Below, piece by piece: positions 47,236 through 57,902 of a stretch of DNA of 64,000 bases. The stretch spans positions 62,001-126,000 of the forward strand of contig SFET01000003.1 in the NCBI GenBank assembly GCA_004557125.1, written 5' to 3'. The stretch comes from Clostridiales bacterium. GTDB taxonomy: Bacteria > Bacillota > Clostridia > Christensenellales > Aristaeellaceae. The translations under genes were made by a program, and so were the position numbers. The notes under the pieces are model-generated. The model was not told the DNA's origin. It saw only the letters and a program-made list of their open reading frames with translations, and did no database searches. Positions within the stretch are counted from its first letter, which is position 1. Every line of letters starts with the position of its first letter.

Positions 47236-47387
47236 GCTTTTGTCCTCCTGCTTGTGTTTTTCGTGACCGCCCCGTAGGGTGATGGTATTCATCACTCCAC
47301 GAGGGCGGAAAGTCAACGGGTATCTGTGCCGGGGTGAAACTTTATTTCAGAGCTTCGCCGAGGCCGCTATTCGATTTGGAAGCTGTG

Positions 47388-47546
47388 TCAGTCGGCCGTC
47401 AGGTCGCACATCTTGCTGGAAAGGTCGCCGAGTTGATTCCAAAGCGCCTGCGCCTCCTCGGTTGCAAGTTCCATACAGCTCATCTGGCCCATCAGATTTC
47501 CGAGCTTACCCCGGTAGTCGCACAGGGCGCTGTGCAAAAGGTTCAT
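47388..47546 (-). CDS. Small mobile-element protein, possibly 5'-truncated
   Basis: 52 residues from an ATG at 47546: NLLHSALCDYRGKLGNLMGQMSCMELATEEAQALWNQLGDLSSKMCDLTAD. The sequence just upstream in frame (ITLSLTREE) also looks coding and is cut by a TAA, suggesting that the original start is lost. Function unknown. It lies about 150 bp upstream of the amidotransferase start on the same strand. Confidence 0.55.
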   Translation of the reverse strand: MNLLHSALCDYRGKLGNLMGQMSCMELATEEAQALWNQLGDLSSKMCDLTAD

Positions 47547-47572
47547 TTCTTCCCGAGTGAGCGAAAGGGTGA

Positions 47573-47767
47573 TTTAGCTGGGATGATGTCTTTACATCAT
47601 TTGAGCTAAGACATCGGTTTTTGTTGGATAAATTACGGGTAGATTATGAGAACACTGCATCCGAAACAGAGAATGATGATAGTATTGCTGAAGTTTCTCG
47701 CTCAGAAATTAACCGGCGGGCGCGTAAGCTGATAGACATGCAGCTTTTACCTGCAGTACAGCAATAG
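47573..47767 (+). pseudogene. Unassigned C-terminal gene fragment
   Basis: An open frame without start that ends LRVDYENTASETENDDSIAEVSRSEINRRARKLIDMQLLPAVQQ. Its first codons cross the hairpin ATGATGT-CTTT-ACATCAT (47584-47601), which may be the scar of a junction. More AT-rich than the sequence around. I cannot name the family. Confidence 0.4.
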
Positions 47768-47921
47768 GCATTACAATGTGAAGCGGTAAACGAAAACTGG
47801 CACAAGGGGGGTAAAACTTCCCCCTAAGAAGGAAAAACAAATTTCCATAGAGAATTTTACCCCCATAGCTTTAGATGCTTGATTTTCGCCAGATTGTATC
47901 AAATCCTATCAAGGGAGCCAG

Positions 47922-47945
47922 ACGCCACCCTTCGGGGTGGCGTTT
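47922..47945 (+). terminator. GC-rich hairpin at the edge of the decayed element
   Basis: ACGCCACCC-TTCG-GGGTGGCGT followed by TT. The rest of 47768-48080 contains no gene that I can support. Confidence 0.55.
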
Positions 47946-48080
47946 CCAATTGGTGGGATTCGAAGGGCCGGGGGCGAATGATGCTCCGGTGGAGCGACAG
48001 AGCCGGGCCTGAGCGTGGTCCATGAACGGAAGGGCGCTGCGGTCCTGTTCTGTTTTCCATTTCCCTGGATTTCCCAAATG

Positions 48081-48123
48081 CGACAACGACGGAGAGCATG
48101 ATCTGTGCTCTCCGCCGTTGTCG
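48081..48123. terminator. Strong hairpin behind the subtilase gene
   Basis: Stem of 17 pairs with one mismatch (CGACAACG and CGGAGAGCA arms, loop TGATCTG), directly behind the subtilase stop on the minus strand. No U-run, so transcription stop is likely but not certain. Confidence 0.55.
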
Positions 48124-48131
48124 TGTTGGTA

Positions 48132-48920
48132 TCAGGGAATTTCCAGATAGCCCCAGCCGTAGCGGTCGTCGAAGCCGGGGGCGCCCATGTCCTGCGCCAT
48201 CGCCGCGAGGTATCCGGGAATCTGCGTTTTTTCCGTGCCACTCTGAAGGGCGGCGGCGATCAGGCCGGATACGCGGGCGGTGGAATAGGAGGCGCCCTTT
48301 TCATCGCCGCAATCGGCGCGGGCGCAGAAATCAACGGCCTCTCCATAGAGGTACCAAAGGCTGGTCTTCGGTGCGCCCTCTTCGTCCAGATCGACGCCTG
48401 CGACGCCGATCACCTCATCCCACGCGGCGGGATAGGCGATGGTGCCCAGGCCCGTGGTCAGGCTCAGGTTTCCGGCGCAGGCCACGAGGACGGCGCCCTG
48501 CTCGTGGGCATGGAGTATGGCCTCGTGCAGGGCTTCGCTTTCACATGCCAGCGTCCAGCTCATGTTGATGACGTCGGCGCGATAGGTATCCACGGCGGCG
48601 TACAGCGCGGCCACAATGGCCTCCTCGTTCATGCTGTCCTGCGCTTCAAAGCACTTGAGCATCACGATATCCGCCTCCGGCGCGCCGTCCCGCACCAGCG
48701 AACAGACGCACGTGCCATGGCCGACGGCATCCGTGAGCGTGTCAGAGGCTCCCAGAAAGCTCTCTCCCGCGATGTGACCGTCATTGCAGCCGGAATCCAG
48801 GATGCAGACGGTGACCGCCTCTGCGGCGCAGCAGGGCACGCACAGAAGGCATGCCAGTAGAATCAGAATAGCAGGAAGAGCCGAAGCCCTTCCTGCATGG
48901 GTCGAAAACCTGTGTTTCAT
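48132..48920 (-). CDS. Secreted subtilisin-like serine protease (S8)
   Basis: 262 residues with a signal peptide (MKHRFSTHAGRASALPAILILLACLLCVPCCAAEA; a Cys pair at the cut suggests either a plain signal or a lipoprotein-like site). Catalytic residues are Asp in CILDSG, His in GHGTCVCS, the oxyanion Asn in CAGN, and Ser in GASYSTARVSG. It is small for an exported subtilase and has no propeptide, so the mature protein may fold unaided. It lies 23 bp behind the giant surface-protein gene, probably in one operon, and might process that protein (inference). Confidence 0.88.
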   Translation of the reverse strand: MKHRFSTHAGRASALPAILILLACLLCVPCCAAEAVTVCILDSGCNDGHIAGESFLGASDTLTDAVGHGTCVCSLVRDGAPEADIVMLKCFEAQDSMNEEAIVAALYAAVDTYRADVINMSWTLACESEALHEAILHAHEQGAVLVACAGNLSLTTGLGTIAYPAAWDEVIGVAGVDLDEEGAPKTSLWYLYGEAVDFCARADCGDEKGASYSTARVSGLIAAALQSGTEKTQIPGYLAAMAQDMGAPGFDDRYGWGYLEIP

Positions 48921-48943
48921 ATTGCACTGTTTTCCGGGAAGTC

Positions 48944-51900
48944 TCAGACCGCTTCTTCCGCAGCCGGCGCTTCCGGAACGGGTTCGGGGGCGGGCTCGGG
49001 AGCCGGCTTGGTCGTCGGCTCCTGAGTGGGTTCGGCGGTGGGCTCCGCAGTCGGTGCAGCGGTGGGTTCCGCAGTCGGCTCGGCGGTGGGCTCCGCAGTC
49101 GGCTCAGCGGTGGGTTCCGCAGTCGGCTCGGCGGTGGGTTCCGCAGTCGGCTCGGCGGTGGGTTCCGCAGTCGGCTCGGCGGTGGGGGCGACGTAGGGGA
49201 TCAGTTCAAACAGCGCCTGGCCCCAGGAAACGCTGCCATCCTCCAGCACCGCGCCCACGAACAGCGCGTAGCGTCCGTCTGCGTAGTCCGATACAGCCAG
49301 CTTGATGTCCGTATCGGTGGTCTGGTCGATCAGCTCGGGTTCAGCCTTGCCGTCCAGCTTCTGGGTGTATACCAGGTACTTGGAAGCGGGCTTGCTCGCC
49401 TCCCACTCGAATTCGACGCTCGTCTGGCCCTCATCGAGCGGTATCATCCATACGCCGCCGGTCGGTTCCATCTCCAGTGTCGGCTCGATCTCGACCACAT
49501 TGCCGATGGCGCCGGGTTCCGGAACGGGCGTGGGCTCTGCGGTCGGAGTGACGGTGGGCTCCAGGGTCGCATCGATGACGGGTTCCATGGTCGGTTCAAC
49601 GGTGGGCTCCAGAGTTGCATCAATGACGGGTTCCTCGGTCATCGCTGCGGTGAGCATTGCGCTGCGCAGGGAATACGACGATGCAGAGACAGAGGAGAGC
49701 TCTTGGACTCCTCCGTATCCTTCCGCCGGAAGGAGGCCAATCGTCAGTTTCAGGTTGACTGTCGTGCGCATCCAGATGGACCAGTCACCGGTGTCCGGCT
49801 TCGCACCGCTTATCCAGAGATCATACACGGCAGCTTTGGTCGTCGGCGCAGCAAAGATTTTTGGCGAAATACCAACGCCATATGTATTCATGCCAGGCCT
49901 GTTGGCCGTGCATTTACCATTCTCATCGTAGACCAAGAATCCCGATGAGGTCCCGCATACACCATCCTTGGCAGTATATGCTGCAGCGTAGGAGAAAGCC
50001 AAATAGTTGTTGGGATAAGCATCATCTTTACGGTAAAGACAAAGACTTATTGCTTCGCCAGGCGTCCACTCAACCGTACAGTAATATCCAGGGAATGGAA
50101 TACTATTGGGAACGTAAGGGGCGATCTCCTTCAGGTTCGCACTGATATTCACGGTCACGGTATGCTTGAAGGTCAAGGGAACCTCGACCATCACTTTGGT
50201 GTTGTAATTCTCCGTATCCGTAGGCGTAAAGTAGGCATTTGCGGTCGTTTCAGTTTCCTGATGCTTCTTGTTCTCGCTCTCCCAGCTGAGCGTGCCGTCC
50301 ACAGCCTCACCCGTACTGGGATTGGTCGGCTTGTTCTTCATGGCAGGGGTGAATTCGCTCAGCGGGTTCACCGGGTCGCGGTTTTCGGGGATGAAGATGG
50401 CGCCTTCCTTAACGTAGAAGTTGTCCTTGATCTCCGGATCGAAGTAAGGATCTGCGCGGAGGATATCCACGTGGAAGGTCCGGCCCAGCGCTTCGTAGTT
50501 TCCCTGGCTCGACTCGGGCAGCACGTACGTGGCATGCACCTCGTAACCGGCGCCGCCCTCGGAAATTGCGCTGGCGTTCAGCTTCTTGTCTACCTTATCC
50601 GCATCATCCCATACCCACTTGCCGGACGGGTCCTTGCCGCTGATGTCGGCGATGGTCAGGCCCGAGATCATCTCGTTGGCGCTCGTCTTGTCCGACGTCG
50701 TTTCCGAGCTCGATTTCAGCGTCTGGCCGTAGCCCAGCGGCATGACGGAGGCGGTGCCGGAAACCTTCAGCGTCGCCTTGGCGATGGTGAAGCTCAGCGT
50801 CTTGGTTTCGCTTTCGTCGCCGTCCGACCACTTGTAGTTCGCGGCATCCTTCAGCTTCAGGACGACGTCATAATCTCCCGCGTTCGTGCCGCCGTTGTTG
50901 GTTTCCACGGTGTAGAAGGCGGTATCGGGAACGTTCGGCTTCTGGAGCTGTCCGTTGTAGACCGTGGACGCGATCTCGGGGATCGCCACCGTCTGCTTGT
51001 TCACGTTGACCGTCACATCGATGGAGGTGCTGTTGTAGCAGGTCAGGTCGTCCGGCGTGAAGTTCAGCGTGTAGGTGAAGCTGCCCACGGTGTCCAGCAG
51101 GGCGTTGGATTCCCAGCTGAACTTGCCCGGCACGCTGTCTTCATATTTCGTGCTGGCCGCCAGATCGAGCGCAATGCTGTTCAGGGTGCTGCCAACCGTG
51201 ACGTTGTACTCCGTCGTGCCGGCGAGCTTCACGTCCGCGCGGTTGATGGTGAAGCTGCACGTGGCGGGCTGGCTGCAATCGTAGAAGTACGCGCCGTTGT
51301 TGGCATACTTGGAAGAAGCAGAATTCTCTCTGAATTCTATGCTGGTACACTTAAACGTGAGCGTGGCAGGGCCAGGCAGGTAGCTATCCTGCTCGAGTTC
51401 TTCACCCAGGAAGTTGAAGAAACCACTATAGTGTGTGTCTTTCACGACATCTTCAAAGCGCAGCGCCACAGTGACTTCGCTTCTCTCCAAATCGCGGCCC
51501 TTGTAACTGGAATAGCTCTGATGATACTCGATTACCGGAGACACGCGAATCTGCGCCTTCACAATGAGCTCCGTCTCGGCGGTGCTGTAGAGGGAGGCGA
51601 AATCGTCGCTGGGCTTGAACACGAGCGTCCTGTATTCGTCGTTGTCCTTGCCCTCGAGCGCGGCGGAAGCGTCCTTCCACTCGAAGGTGCCGGGCACCTC
51701 GACGCCATCGGAGTCAGTGGCCTTGCTGTCCGCGGTCACCTTCACAGTGCCGAGCTGCGTGCCCCAGGGGAAGAACTTGCTGTTCAGATCATCCGAATAG
51801 TTGAAGAAACTATAGTACGAGCCATCCAGCGCATTCGTGTAGTCGACCTCCGCGTAGAGGGTCACGGGGCGCTTGTTGACCCGCAGGGTGACGGGCTCGC

Positions 51901-54900
51901 TCTCGCTGGTGACCACGCTCTCGTCATCGGTGAAGGTGGCGGTGACCGTAGCGGTGTAGGTATAGCCCGTGTCATCCTCAACCGTGTCGCCGTTCTGCAC
52001 AAGCGTCACAGCGAGCTGGCCGCCGAGATAGGTGGCGCAGGTCGCATCGGCAGACAGGATCTCCTCGATGTAGGGCAGGAATGCCGCGACATCGAGGTTC
52101 ACGATTTCGTTGTCGAAATCGGCCGCTTCCTTCGTGATCGAATCCGGGATGGCCAGCAGCGCCGCCGCGACGATCTTTCCGGCCTCCGTGTCGGTTCTCC
52201 AGTTGGCCCGGTAGCTGCGGTCGCCGATGGAGCCGGCGGGGATCACCACATCGATGGTCGGCTCGGTGAGGCCCGTGCCCGTCCAGCCGAGGAAGACGTA
52301 ACCCTCCGCCGTGGGGTTGTTCAGCGTGATGGCCGCGCTATCCACGGTGTATTCGGTGGGATTGGCGGCGGCCGTATCACCGCGAACCAGATCGTAGGAG
52401 ATGGTGTACGTGATCACCTGCCAGCTGGCGGTCAGGGTGATGTTGCCGGCGGAACCCGCGGGGATGCGGACCGTGCCGTCGGTGATTTCGATTCCCGTCG
52501 CCGTCCAGCCGAGGAACGTGTAGCCCTTGCGGGTGGGTTCGCCAATGACGATCTCGCTGCTTTCAACGTTGTAGAGGCTGGGGTTGGCAGGATCGTTCAC
52601 GCCGCCGTTCAGCTCGTAGGTGATGACGTAGTCCACGGGCTTCCATCCCGCGTACAGCGTCATGCTGCCTTCGGCAAGATACGTATCGACGTCGATGTAG
52701 CTGGCTGCGCTTGCGTCCTGCGTGCGGAACCAGCCGAGGAACTTGTAGTTCTCGCGCTGCGGCGCTTCGGGGATGTGCTCCAGAGCCATGCCCACGTATT
52801 CCAGACCCATGGCGTAGGGCTCCGTCTGTTCGCCGTAGTTCAGCTCATAGGTCAGAACGGCGATCTGCTTCCAGCGGGCGTAGAAGGTCACGCCGCCGGT
52901 GAGGACGTAGCTCGCCGGGTTCACGCTTTCGCCCGAGAAGTCGGGGGTGAGATACCAGCCGGCGAAATCGTACCCATCATAGTAGGGCAGTTTGTAATCC
53001 AGCGCGGTATCGCCCAGCTTATGCGTGGAGTAGGTGTAGCGGGCGTATTCGGTCTCGTCGCCGGGGAAGATCAGGCCGTAGCCGTTGGCCGCCGCCTGGC
53101 CCTTCGCGCCGCCGAGATCCACGGTGACATTCACGCGCCAGTCGGCATACAGGGTGACATTGTCGTTGGTCGCCTGGGTGAAGTCATAGGGTTCGCCCTC
53201 ACAGGCGGCGTTGTCGTACCAGCCCGCGAAGGTCAGGCCGTTGACGTAGGGATCGGACGGCGCCAGGATGGTTTCGCCCTCCAGCACATCGACGATCTGG
53301 TAGGTGCCAAGCTCGTCACAGTTGTACATGAAGGTCGCCTGATAGTTGGGGATGCCCTGCAGGGTGACCTTGATGTCGTTGAACGGCATGGTGAAGCTGA
53401 CCTTGTTGTCCACGAAGGTGTAGCTCAGGCCTGCGGGTTCGGAGGTGAGGCGCAGGCTGGCATAGCCGTCCATCAGCTTGACGGAGAGGACGACCTCGTC
53501 GCCGGGCAGGATGGCGGACATCTCCGATGCATCGTGACTCAGGATCTCCCAGGACTCGATGCCTTCCGCCGCTTCGACGGTCAGAGCGCCGGACAGATCG
53601 TTCAGGACCAGCGTGACCACGCTTTCGGACTCGCGACCGGTGACCGTCAGGCCGCAGGAGACGGGCGTGCCGCCGTTCAGGCTCAGCATGATCATGCGCT
53701 CGGTGCCGTTGAAGGCGGAGCGGTTTGCCGTCAGGCTCCAACGGTGCGCTTCGCCCGCAACGGGTTCGAAGGTCATCTTTTCTCCATCATCTCTGCCGCG
53801 AACCGTGAACACGGCGTCGGCGGGCGCTTCGGGCGCTTCGATGATGTAGGTGATCTCGCCGGTGTAGCCCGGGTAGCGGGTGGCGAACAGGTTGAAGGTC
53901 AGGTCGTATTCCTTGGTGGTTGCAAAGATATCATAGCGCACGGTGTTGCTTCCGGGCGTCAGATAGCACAAGTTGCTGATGCGCGGAATGCTGTACTGCA
54001 CGGTGCGATCGACCTGGTTGAGGGTGGGATTGAACCAGGAGAGCGTCGAGACGTCGATGTCGGGATAGCGCTCCTTCACCGTGGCGATCACGGCGCTGAG
54101 GTCGATTTCGCCGGTGGCGGTGGGCTCCACGGGGCAACCCAGAACGTGGGTGTTTTCGAAGCTGGTCTCAAACACGGTGGCGTTGTCCCAGTCGGCCGCC
54201 TCGATGCCCCAGGAGTGAGAGCACCAGTCATACAGCGTGATGCTCACGTTGACGGTGGTGGTGGCCATCTTGAATTCGCGGTAGAAGGGCAATACCAGCT
54301 TCTGGTGCTTGATCAGCTCGGACTTGTTCTTGTTTTCATAGGTCAGCACCACGTCGCACTGGTAGGTTTCCACCTTGTTGGCGGCGGCCAGCATCTCATC
54401 CGCATAGAGCGCGCCGAGCCTGCCGTTTACGCCGTCGCCGAGATAGATGATGCTTGCGCGCGGATCATCGGCCGAAACCGCTTCACCGTTGAGGACGATG
54501 TTCTCAATTGTCAGCTTCGCGGTGACGTTGCCCTCCTGCAGATTCTCAAACAACAGCTGGTTTTCCGTGCAGGTGGCGGTGAGCATGTCGTAGGTCTTCA
54601 TGGGGATATATGGCAAGGTATAACTTGTCATGTTATCGGCGTCCGCCATGAGGGAGTCCCACATCTCCATCAGATCGTTGTTCTGCATCACGCCCATGGT
54701 CATGCCGCAGGACCAGCTGTACAGCGGCAAGCGTGCACTCCAGACCGTCCAGCTCTTCTCCGCGGCGATCAGGAAGACCTCGACCTCGAGCGTCAGATCG
54801 ACTTCAGCGTCAATGCCGACCTCCAGGTAGATGGCGCCCGCATAATTGCCTCCGCCCGCCGACAGGGCATAGGAATACAGGAACATGCCCGACAGCTCGA

Positions 54901-57892
54901 TATAGGCATAGATCGTGTTTGTGATGGAGACCGTTACATTCTGAAGCAGCTTGACGTAAAGTGTGGCCGCGATACCCACGCGCACGCCCATCTTGCCGAT
55001 CAGATAGACCTCGGTGGTCACTTCGCTGGCTACCTTCTCACTGTAGGAGCCGCCCTTGAACTTCAGGAAGTTGTAGTTGAAGCCGAACTTCTGGCCGTAC
55101 TCGGCCGTGACCGTAACGCCGAAGGTAGCGACGACGGCCGCCTGGCCCACAAGATCGACGTTGGCGCCGATGGTGACGATGCCATAGAAGGTGTACTTGA
55201 CCTTCAGCAGGGGCACGGAAAACAGATCCTGATACTCCAGGTCCGTCTCGATCAGCTCCTGCATGGTCTCCATCAGCGTGTCGGCTGCCTGCTGATAGTC
55301 GTAATCCTCATTTGCCGTACCGTCGGCATTGACGATCTCCCGCAGCGTGGTCAGCGCCCCGTCGAGGTCCATACCATCGCCGGTGGTCGCATCGACCTTC
55401 AGGCTCACCGTGGTCTTGGTCTTGAACAGAACGGACATATCCAGCCACAGGAATCCGCCGTCCACATTGATGTCCAGGGTCAGCTGCTCCTCAAAGTACA
55501 GATAGGGAGTGAGGGTGGCCAGCAGGCCCTGCGGACCGTACAGGGAAACCGTCACGCCCACGCCAACGCCGGCGGTGACGGTGCTGTCCTTCGCGGTCAG
55601 CTTGATGTCCAGCTTGGGATTGGAGATATAGGGAATCAATGCGGCCAGGGAGTAGGTGCCGGGGCCGTACTGATCGTCCAGCATCTGCTGGGTGTCCTCG
55701 CTGGTCATGACGGCCACCAGCAACTGCGCCTTCAGCTCGTCGTTGCAGGCCAGCTGGCTGGCGATGGCCTTTTCGACCTGCTCGAGCTGCTCCTCGCTCA
55801 GGTTCTCCTCGACGTTCACTTCCTCGGTGGTGTGAACATCCAGTTCGGAGATGTAGTCCTCGGGATCCGCGTAGCGGAAGATGACCTCGCTGGTGCCGTC
55901 CGCTTTGGCCTCCACGGACTCGATTTCCGCGAACAGCACATGACCCGCCAGATCGCCGCCCTCCCAGGCGGTGATGGGGGCTTCGTCCCGATTGATTTCG
56001 CCGTCGTAGAATACGACGACCTGCTCCGGCTGGAAGTCGACCTCGCCGGTCATGATCAGTTTGCCGGGGATGACGTCGCTCTCGGCGTCGTTATCCTCGA
56101 GCATGTTATGTACGGTGCCTTCCTCGGAGTAATCAATTGTATATTCGACGTCCGTCTTGCTCACGGGGGTGTATTCGGTCACGTTGTCCCACAGGACGTA
56201 GGTCAGGCCCTCGGCGAACTCGACGACTTCGACCTGCTCGCGGAACACGCTCACCGTCAGCGTGTCGATGTACTCCGGATATCCGTCAAACTGCACGCCA
56301 TTTTCCACATACAGGGTGAAGGTGGTGCCGGGGGTGAAGCCCGCTTCGCAGTAGATCTCTGCGCCGCTCTCGGTTTCGCGCACGGCGATTTCGGGAATCT
56401 CCAGGCCGGTGCCGGCTTCGACAGTGATGTTCTCCAGCGCCTCGGCCGCGGTCATGCCCTCGGGCAGAACCAGGCCGATGGTCGCTTCGCCGTCGGGAAG
56501 TTCAACCTCGGCAACGGTGCCGGGATCTTCGCGCACTTCCTGCTCATAGGAGGTATACATGGCGTAGAGGGTCATGCTCTCCTGAATGGGATCGGTATAG
56601 CCGAAGGCCGTGGTGCATGCCTCGTCCACGCACCAGCCGCCGAAGGAATAGCCCTCCTTGGAGGTGTACAGGCTCTCCACCGGCTTGGTCAGCAGATACT
56701 CGCCCTTGGCAAACACCATCGGTTCCAGCTCGCGGCCGCCGAAGGTTTCGAAGGTGACGATTGCCGCCTCGGATTCATCGACAAAGCGGGCGTACAGCGT
56801 CATCTGCCTGTCCACGGTACCCAGGCGGGAAACGGGGGTGGTGTAAGCGGCGTCCTCATACCAGGCGGTAAAGATCTTGCCCTCCAGCGTGGTGGTCGCC
56901 TTGGAGAAATCCACCATGCCGCCGGGCGCGATTTCCTGGGTTTCGACGCTCGTGCCCTCGGTGACGAAGGATACCAGCCACTTGCTCAGCACGAAGTCCA
57001 CCTGCTCGCCGGGCTGCAGCTCGACGACCTCGGCGTCGGGGCCGGTCACTTCAAAAGCGACTTCGGTCTCGTTTACGACGGAACCGGTGGCGCGGACAGT
57101 CAGGGCGCCGACGGCTTCCTGCACGCGAACCACGCCCAGCGCGCCGCTGCCCTCGATGATCACTTCGTCGGCGCTCTTGACGATGATCTCGGGAAGCTGG
57201 GTGCCGGAATCCATATGGAGATAGATCACATCGGGCTCAACTTCTTCACCCAGCTGTGCCTCTTCTTTGACGGCGGTGTCATGGATATACACGCGGGCGA
57301 TTTCGCTTTCGCTCAGATCGACGCTGCTCGCTGCATTCAGCGAAAGCGCCGAAGCCTTGACCGCGACCATGGACAGGCGCTGCGCAGCCGCAACTGCGAG
57401 GCGCTCCGGCAGCATGGTGCTGATGGAAAGATCGTCGCCCAGGATGGCGATGTTGCCCAGATCGACCTCGCCCTGCAGGGTATCGATGGCGGTCTGAGAA
57501 TCGACCACGGTCGGGAACGCATTCTCCAGCAGCTGCACGTACGCTTCTGCAGGGATGGTGGCGTCAGGATCAATCTGCGCGGGCTCCTCGGGCAGATATC
57601 CGTTTTCCGCGAGGATGGCCAGATAGATGCTGTCATCCTCGAGGCTCAGATTCACGATGCGCTCCGAATACGCGGCGAGATCGATGTTTGCCGCATCTTC
57701 GATGATGTAGCTCAGCATGCCGGCAATCTGCTTGCCCGCCTCTGCCCAGGTGACTTCCTCTGCAAGGGAAAACACGTCACCGGTGGATCTCTGCTCGCTG
57801 CTGACCACTTCGGCCAGGCCGGCGAGACTGCCGGTGGCGATGATTGCGATCGCCAGGATCGCCGCGAGGAATTTTCTCATCAATGCCTTCAT
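48944..57892 (-). CDS. Giant secreted InlB-repeat protein (2982 residues)
   Basis: Start ATG behind AGGAGGACGAAA gives a signal peptide (MKALMRKFLAAILAIAIIATGSLAGLAE). Residues about 280-460 and 1515-1900 hold InlB/Listeria-Bacteroides repeats (GYTFLGW, FAGWYDNAAC, LYADW types), six or more units. About 700-1300 is a unique beta-rich part with hydrophobic stretches, about 2000-2550 is a set of bacterial Ig/MBG-like repeats (LSFTIAKATLKVSG), and the tail is Pro-Thr-Ala-Glu repeats. No LPxTG anchor or S-layer domain is visible at the C-terminus, so attachment is unknown. Likely an adhesin or surface matrix protein. A 7.8-kb open frame on the other strand is a composition artefact. Confidence 0.85.
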   Translation of the reverse strand: MKALMRKFLAAILAIAIIATGSLAGLAEVVSSEQRSTGDVFSLAEEVTWAEAGKQIAGMLSYIIEDAANIDLAAYSERIVNLSLEDDSIYLAILAENGYLPEEPAQIDPDATIPAEAYVQLLENAFPTVVDSQTAIDTLQGEVDLGNIAILGDDLSISTMLPERLAVAAAQRLSMVAVKASALSLNAASSVDLSESEIARVYIHDTAVKEEAQLGEEVEPDVIYLHMDSGTQLPEIIVKSADEVIIEGSGALGVVRVQEAVGALTVRATGSVVNETEVAFEVTGPDAEVVELQPGEQVDFVLSKWLVSFVTEGTSVETQEIAPGGMVDFSKATTTLEGKIFTAWYEDAAYTTPVSRLGTVDRQMTLYARFVDESEAAIVTFETFGGRELEPMVFAKGEYLLTKPVESLYTSKEGYSFGGWCVDEACTTAFGYTDPIQESMTLYAMYTSYEQEVREDPGTVAEVELPDGEATIGLVLPEGMTAAEALENITVEAGTGLEIPEIAVRETESGAEIYCEAGFTPGTTFTLYVENGVQFDGYPEYIDTLTVSVFREQVEVVEFAEGLTYVLWDNVTEYTPVSKTDVEYTIDYSEEGTVHNMLEDNDAESDVIPGKLIMTGEVDFQPEQVVVFYDGEINRDEAPITAWEGGDLAGHVLFAEIESVEAKADGTSEVIFRYADPEDYISELDVHTTEEVNVEENLSEEQLEQVEKAIASQLACNDELKAQLLVAVMTSEDTQQMLDDQYGPGTYSLAALIPYISNPKLDIKLTAKDSTVTAGVGVGVTVSLYGPQGLLATLTPYLYFEEQLTLDINVDGGFLWLDMSVLFKTKTTVSLKVDATTGDGMDLDGALTTLREIVNADGTANEDYDYQQAADTLMETMQELIETDLEYQDLFSVPLLKVKYTFYGIVTIGANVDLVGQAAVVATFGVTVTAEYGQKFGFNYNFLKFKGGSYSEKVASEVTTEVYLIGKMGVRVGIAATLYVKLLQNVTVSITNTIYAYIELSGMFLYSYALSAGGGNYAGAIYLEVGIDAEVDLTLEVEVFLIAAEKSWTVWSARLPLYSWSCGMTMGVMQNNDLMEMWDSLMADADNMTSYTLPYIPMKTYDMLTATCTENQLLFENLQEGNVTAKLTIENIVLNGEAVSADDPRASIIYLGDGVNGRLGALYADEMLAAANKVETYQCDVVLTYENKNKSELIKHQKLVLPFYREFKMATTTVNVSITLYDWCSHSWGIEAADWDNATVFETSFENTHVLGCPVEPTATGEIDLSAVIATVKERYPDIDVSTLSWFNPTLNQVDRTVQYSIPRISNLCYLTPGSNTVRYDIFATTKEYDLTFNLFATRYPGYTGEITYIIEAPEAPADAVFTVRGRDDGEKMTFEPVAGEAHRWSLTANRSAFNGTERMIMLSLNGGTPVSCGLTVTGRESESVVTLVLNDLSGALTVEAAEGIESWEILSHDASEMSAILPGDEVVLSVKLMDGYASLRLTSEPAGLSYTFVDNKVSFTMPFNDIKVTLQGIPNYQATFMYNCDELGTYQIVDVLEGETILAPSDPYVNGLTFAGWYDNAACEGEPYDFTQATNDNVTLYADWRVNVTVDLGGAKGQAAANGYGLIFPGDETEYARYTYSTHKLGDTALDYKLPYYDGYDFAGWYLTPDFSGESVNPASYVLTGGVTFYARWKQIAVLTYELNYGEQTEPYAMGLEYVGMALEHIPEAPQRENYKFLGWFRTQDASAASYIDVDTYLAEGSMTLYAGWKPVDYVITYELNGGVNDPANPSLYNVESSEIVIGEPTRKGYTFLGWTATGIEITDGTVRIPAGSAGNITLTASWQVITYTISYDLVRGDTAAANPTEYTVDSAAITLNNPTAEGYVFLGWTGTGLTEPTIDVVIPAGSIGDRSYRANWRTDTEAGKIVAAALLAIPDSITKEAADFDNEIVNLDVAAFLPYIEEILSADATCATYLGGQLAVTLVQNGDTVEDDTGYTYTATVTATFTDDESVVTSESEPVTLRVNKRPVTLYAEVDYTNALDGSYYSFFNYSDDLNSKFFPWGTQLGTVKVTADSKATDSDGVEVPGTFEWKDASAALEGKDNDEYRTLVFKPSDDFASLYSTAETELIVKAQIRVSPVIEYHQSYSSYKGRDLERSEVTVALRFEDVVKDTHYSGFFNFLGEELEQDSYLPGPATLTFKCTSIEFRENSASSKYANNGAYFYDCSQPATCSFTINRADVKLAGTTEYNVTVGSTLNSIALDLAASTKYEDSVPGKFSWESNALLDTVGSFTYTLNFTPDDLTCYNSTSIDVTVNVNKQTVAIPEIASTVYNGQLQKPNVPDTAFYTVETNNGGTNAGDYDVVLKLKDAANYKWSDGDESETKTLSFTIAKATLKVSGTASVMPLGYGQTLKSSSETTSDKTSANEMISGLTIADISGKDPSGKWVWDDADKVDKKLNASAISEGGAGYEVHATYVLPESSQGNYEALGRTFHVDILRADPYFDPEIKDNFYVKEGAIFIPENRDPVNPLSEFTPAMKNKPTNPSTGEAVDGTLSWESENKKHQETETTANAYFTPTDTENYNTKVMVEVPLTFKHTVTVNISANLKEIAPYVPNSIPFPGYYCTVEWTPGEAISLCLYRKDDAYPNNYLAFSYAAAYTAKDGVCGTSSGFLVYDENGKCTANRPGMNTYGVGISPKIFAAPTTKAAVYDLWISGAKPDTGDWSIWMRTTVNLKLTIGLLPAEGYGGVQELSSVSASSYSLRSAMLTAAMTEEPVIDATLEPTVEPTMEPVIDATLEPTVTPTAEPTPVPEPGAIGNVVEIEPTLEMEPTGGVWMIPLDEGQTSVEFEWEASKPASKYLVYTQKLDGKAEPELIDQTTDTDIKLAVSDYADGRYALFVGAVLEDGSVSWGQALFELIPYVAPTAEPTAEPTAEPTAEPTAEPTAEPTAEPTAEPTAEPTAEPTAAPTAEPTAEPTQEPTTKPAPEPAPEPVPEAPAAEEAV
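49021..49188 (-). repeat. 12-bp tandem repeats coding Pro-Thr-Ala-Glu
   Basis: About 14 tandem copies of a 12-bp unit that encodes PTAE (with PTAA and PTQE variants) near the C-terminus of the giant protein. The units alternate between two synonymous spellings. Copy number is likely to vary between strains. Confidence 0.85.
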
Positions 57893-57902
57893 TTTCGTCC
57901 TC

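Noticed and set aside
47279..47609. Plus-strand frames of about 90 codons
   Set aside because: Opposite a better small minus-strand gene (47388-47546), without start signals or family resemblance.
49021..49188. CRISPR-like regular repeats
   Set aside because: Twelve-base units in frame coding for PTAE within the giant gene; no spacers and no cas genes. No CRISPR array was seen anywhere in the window.
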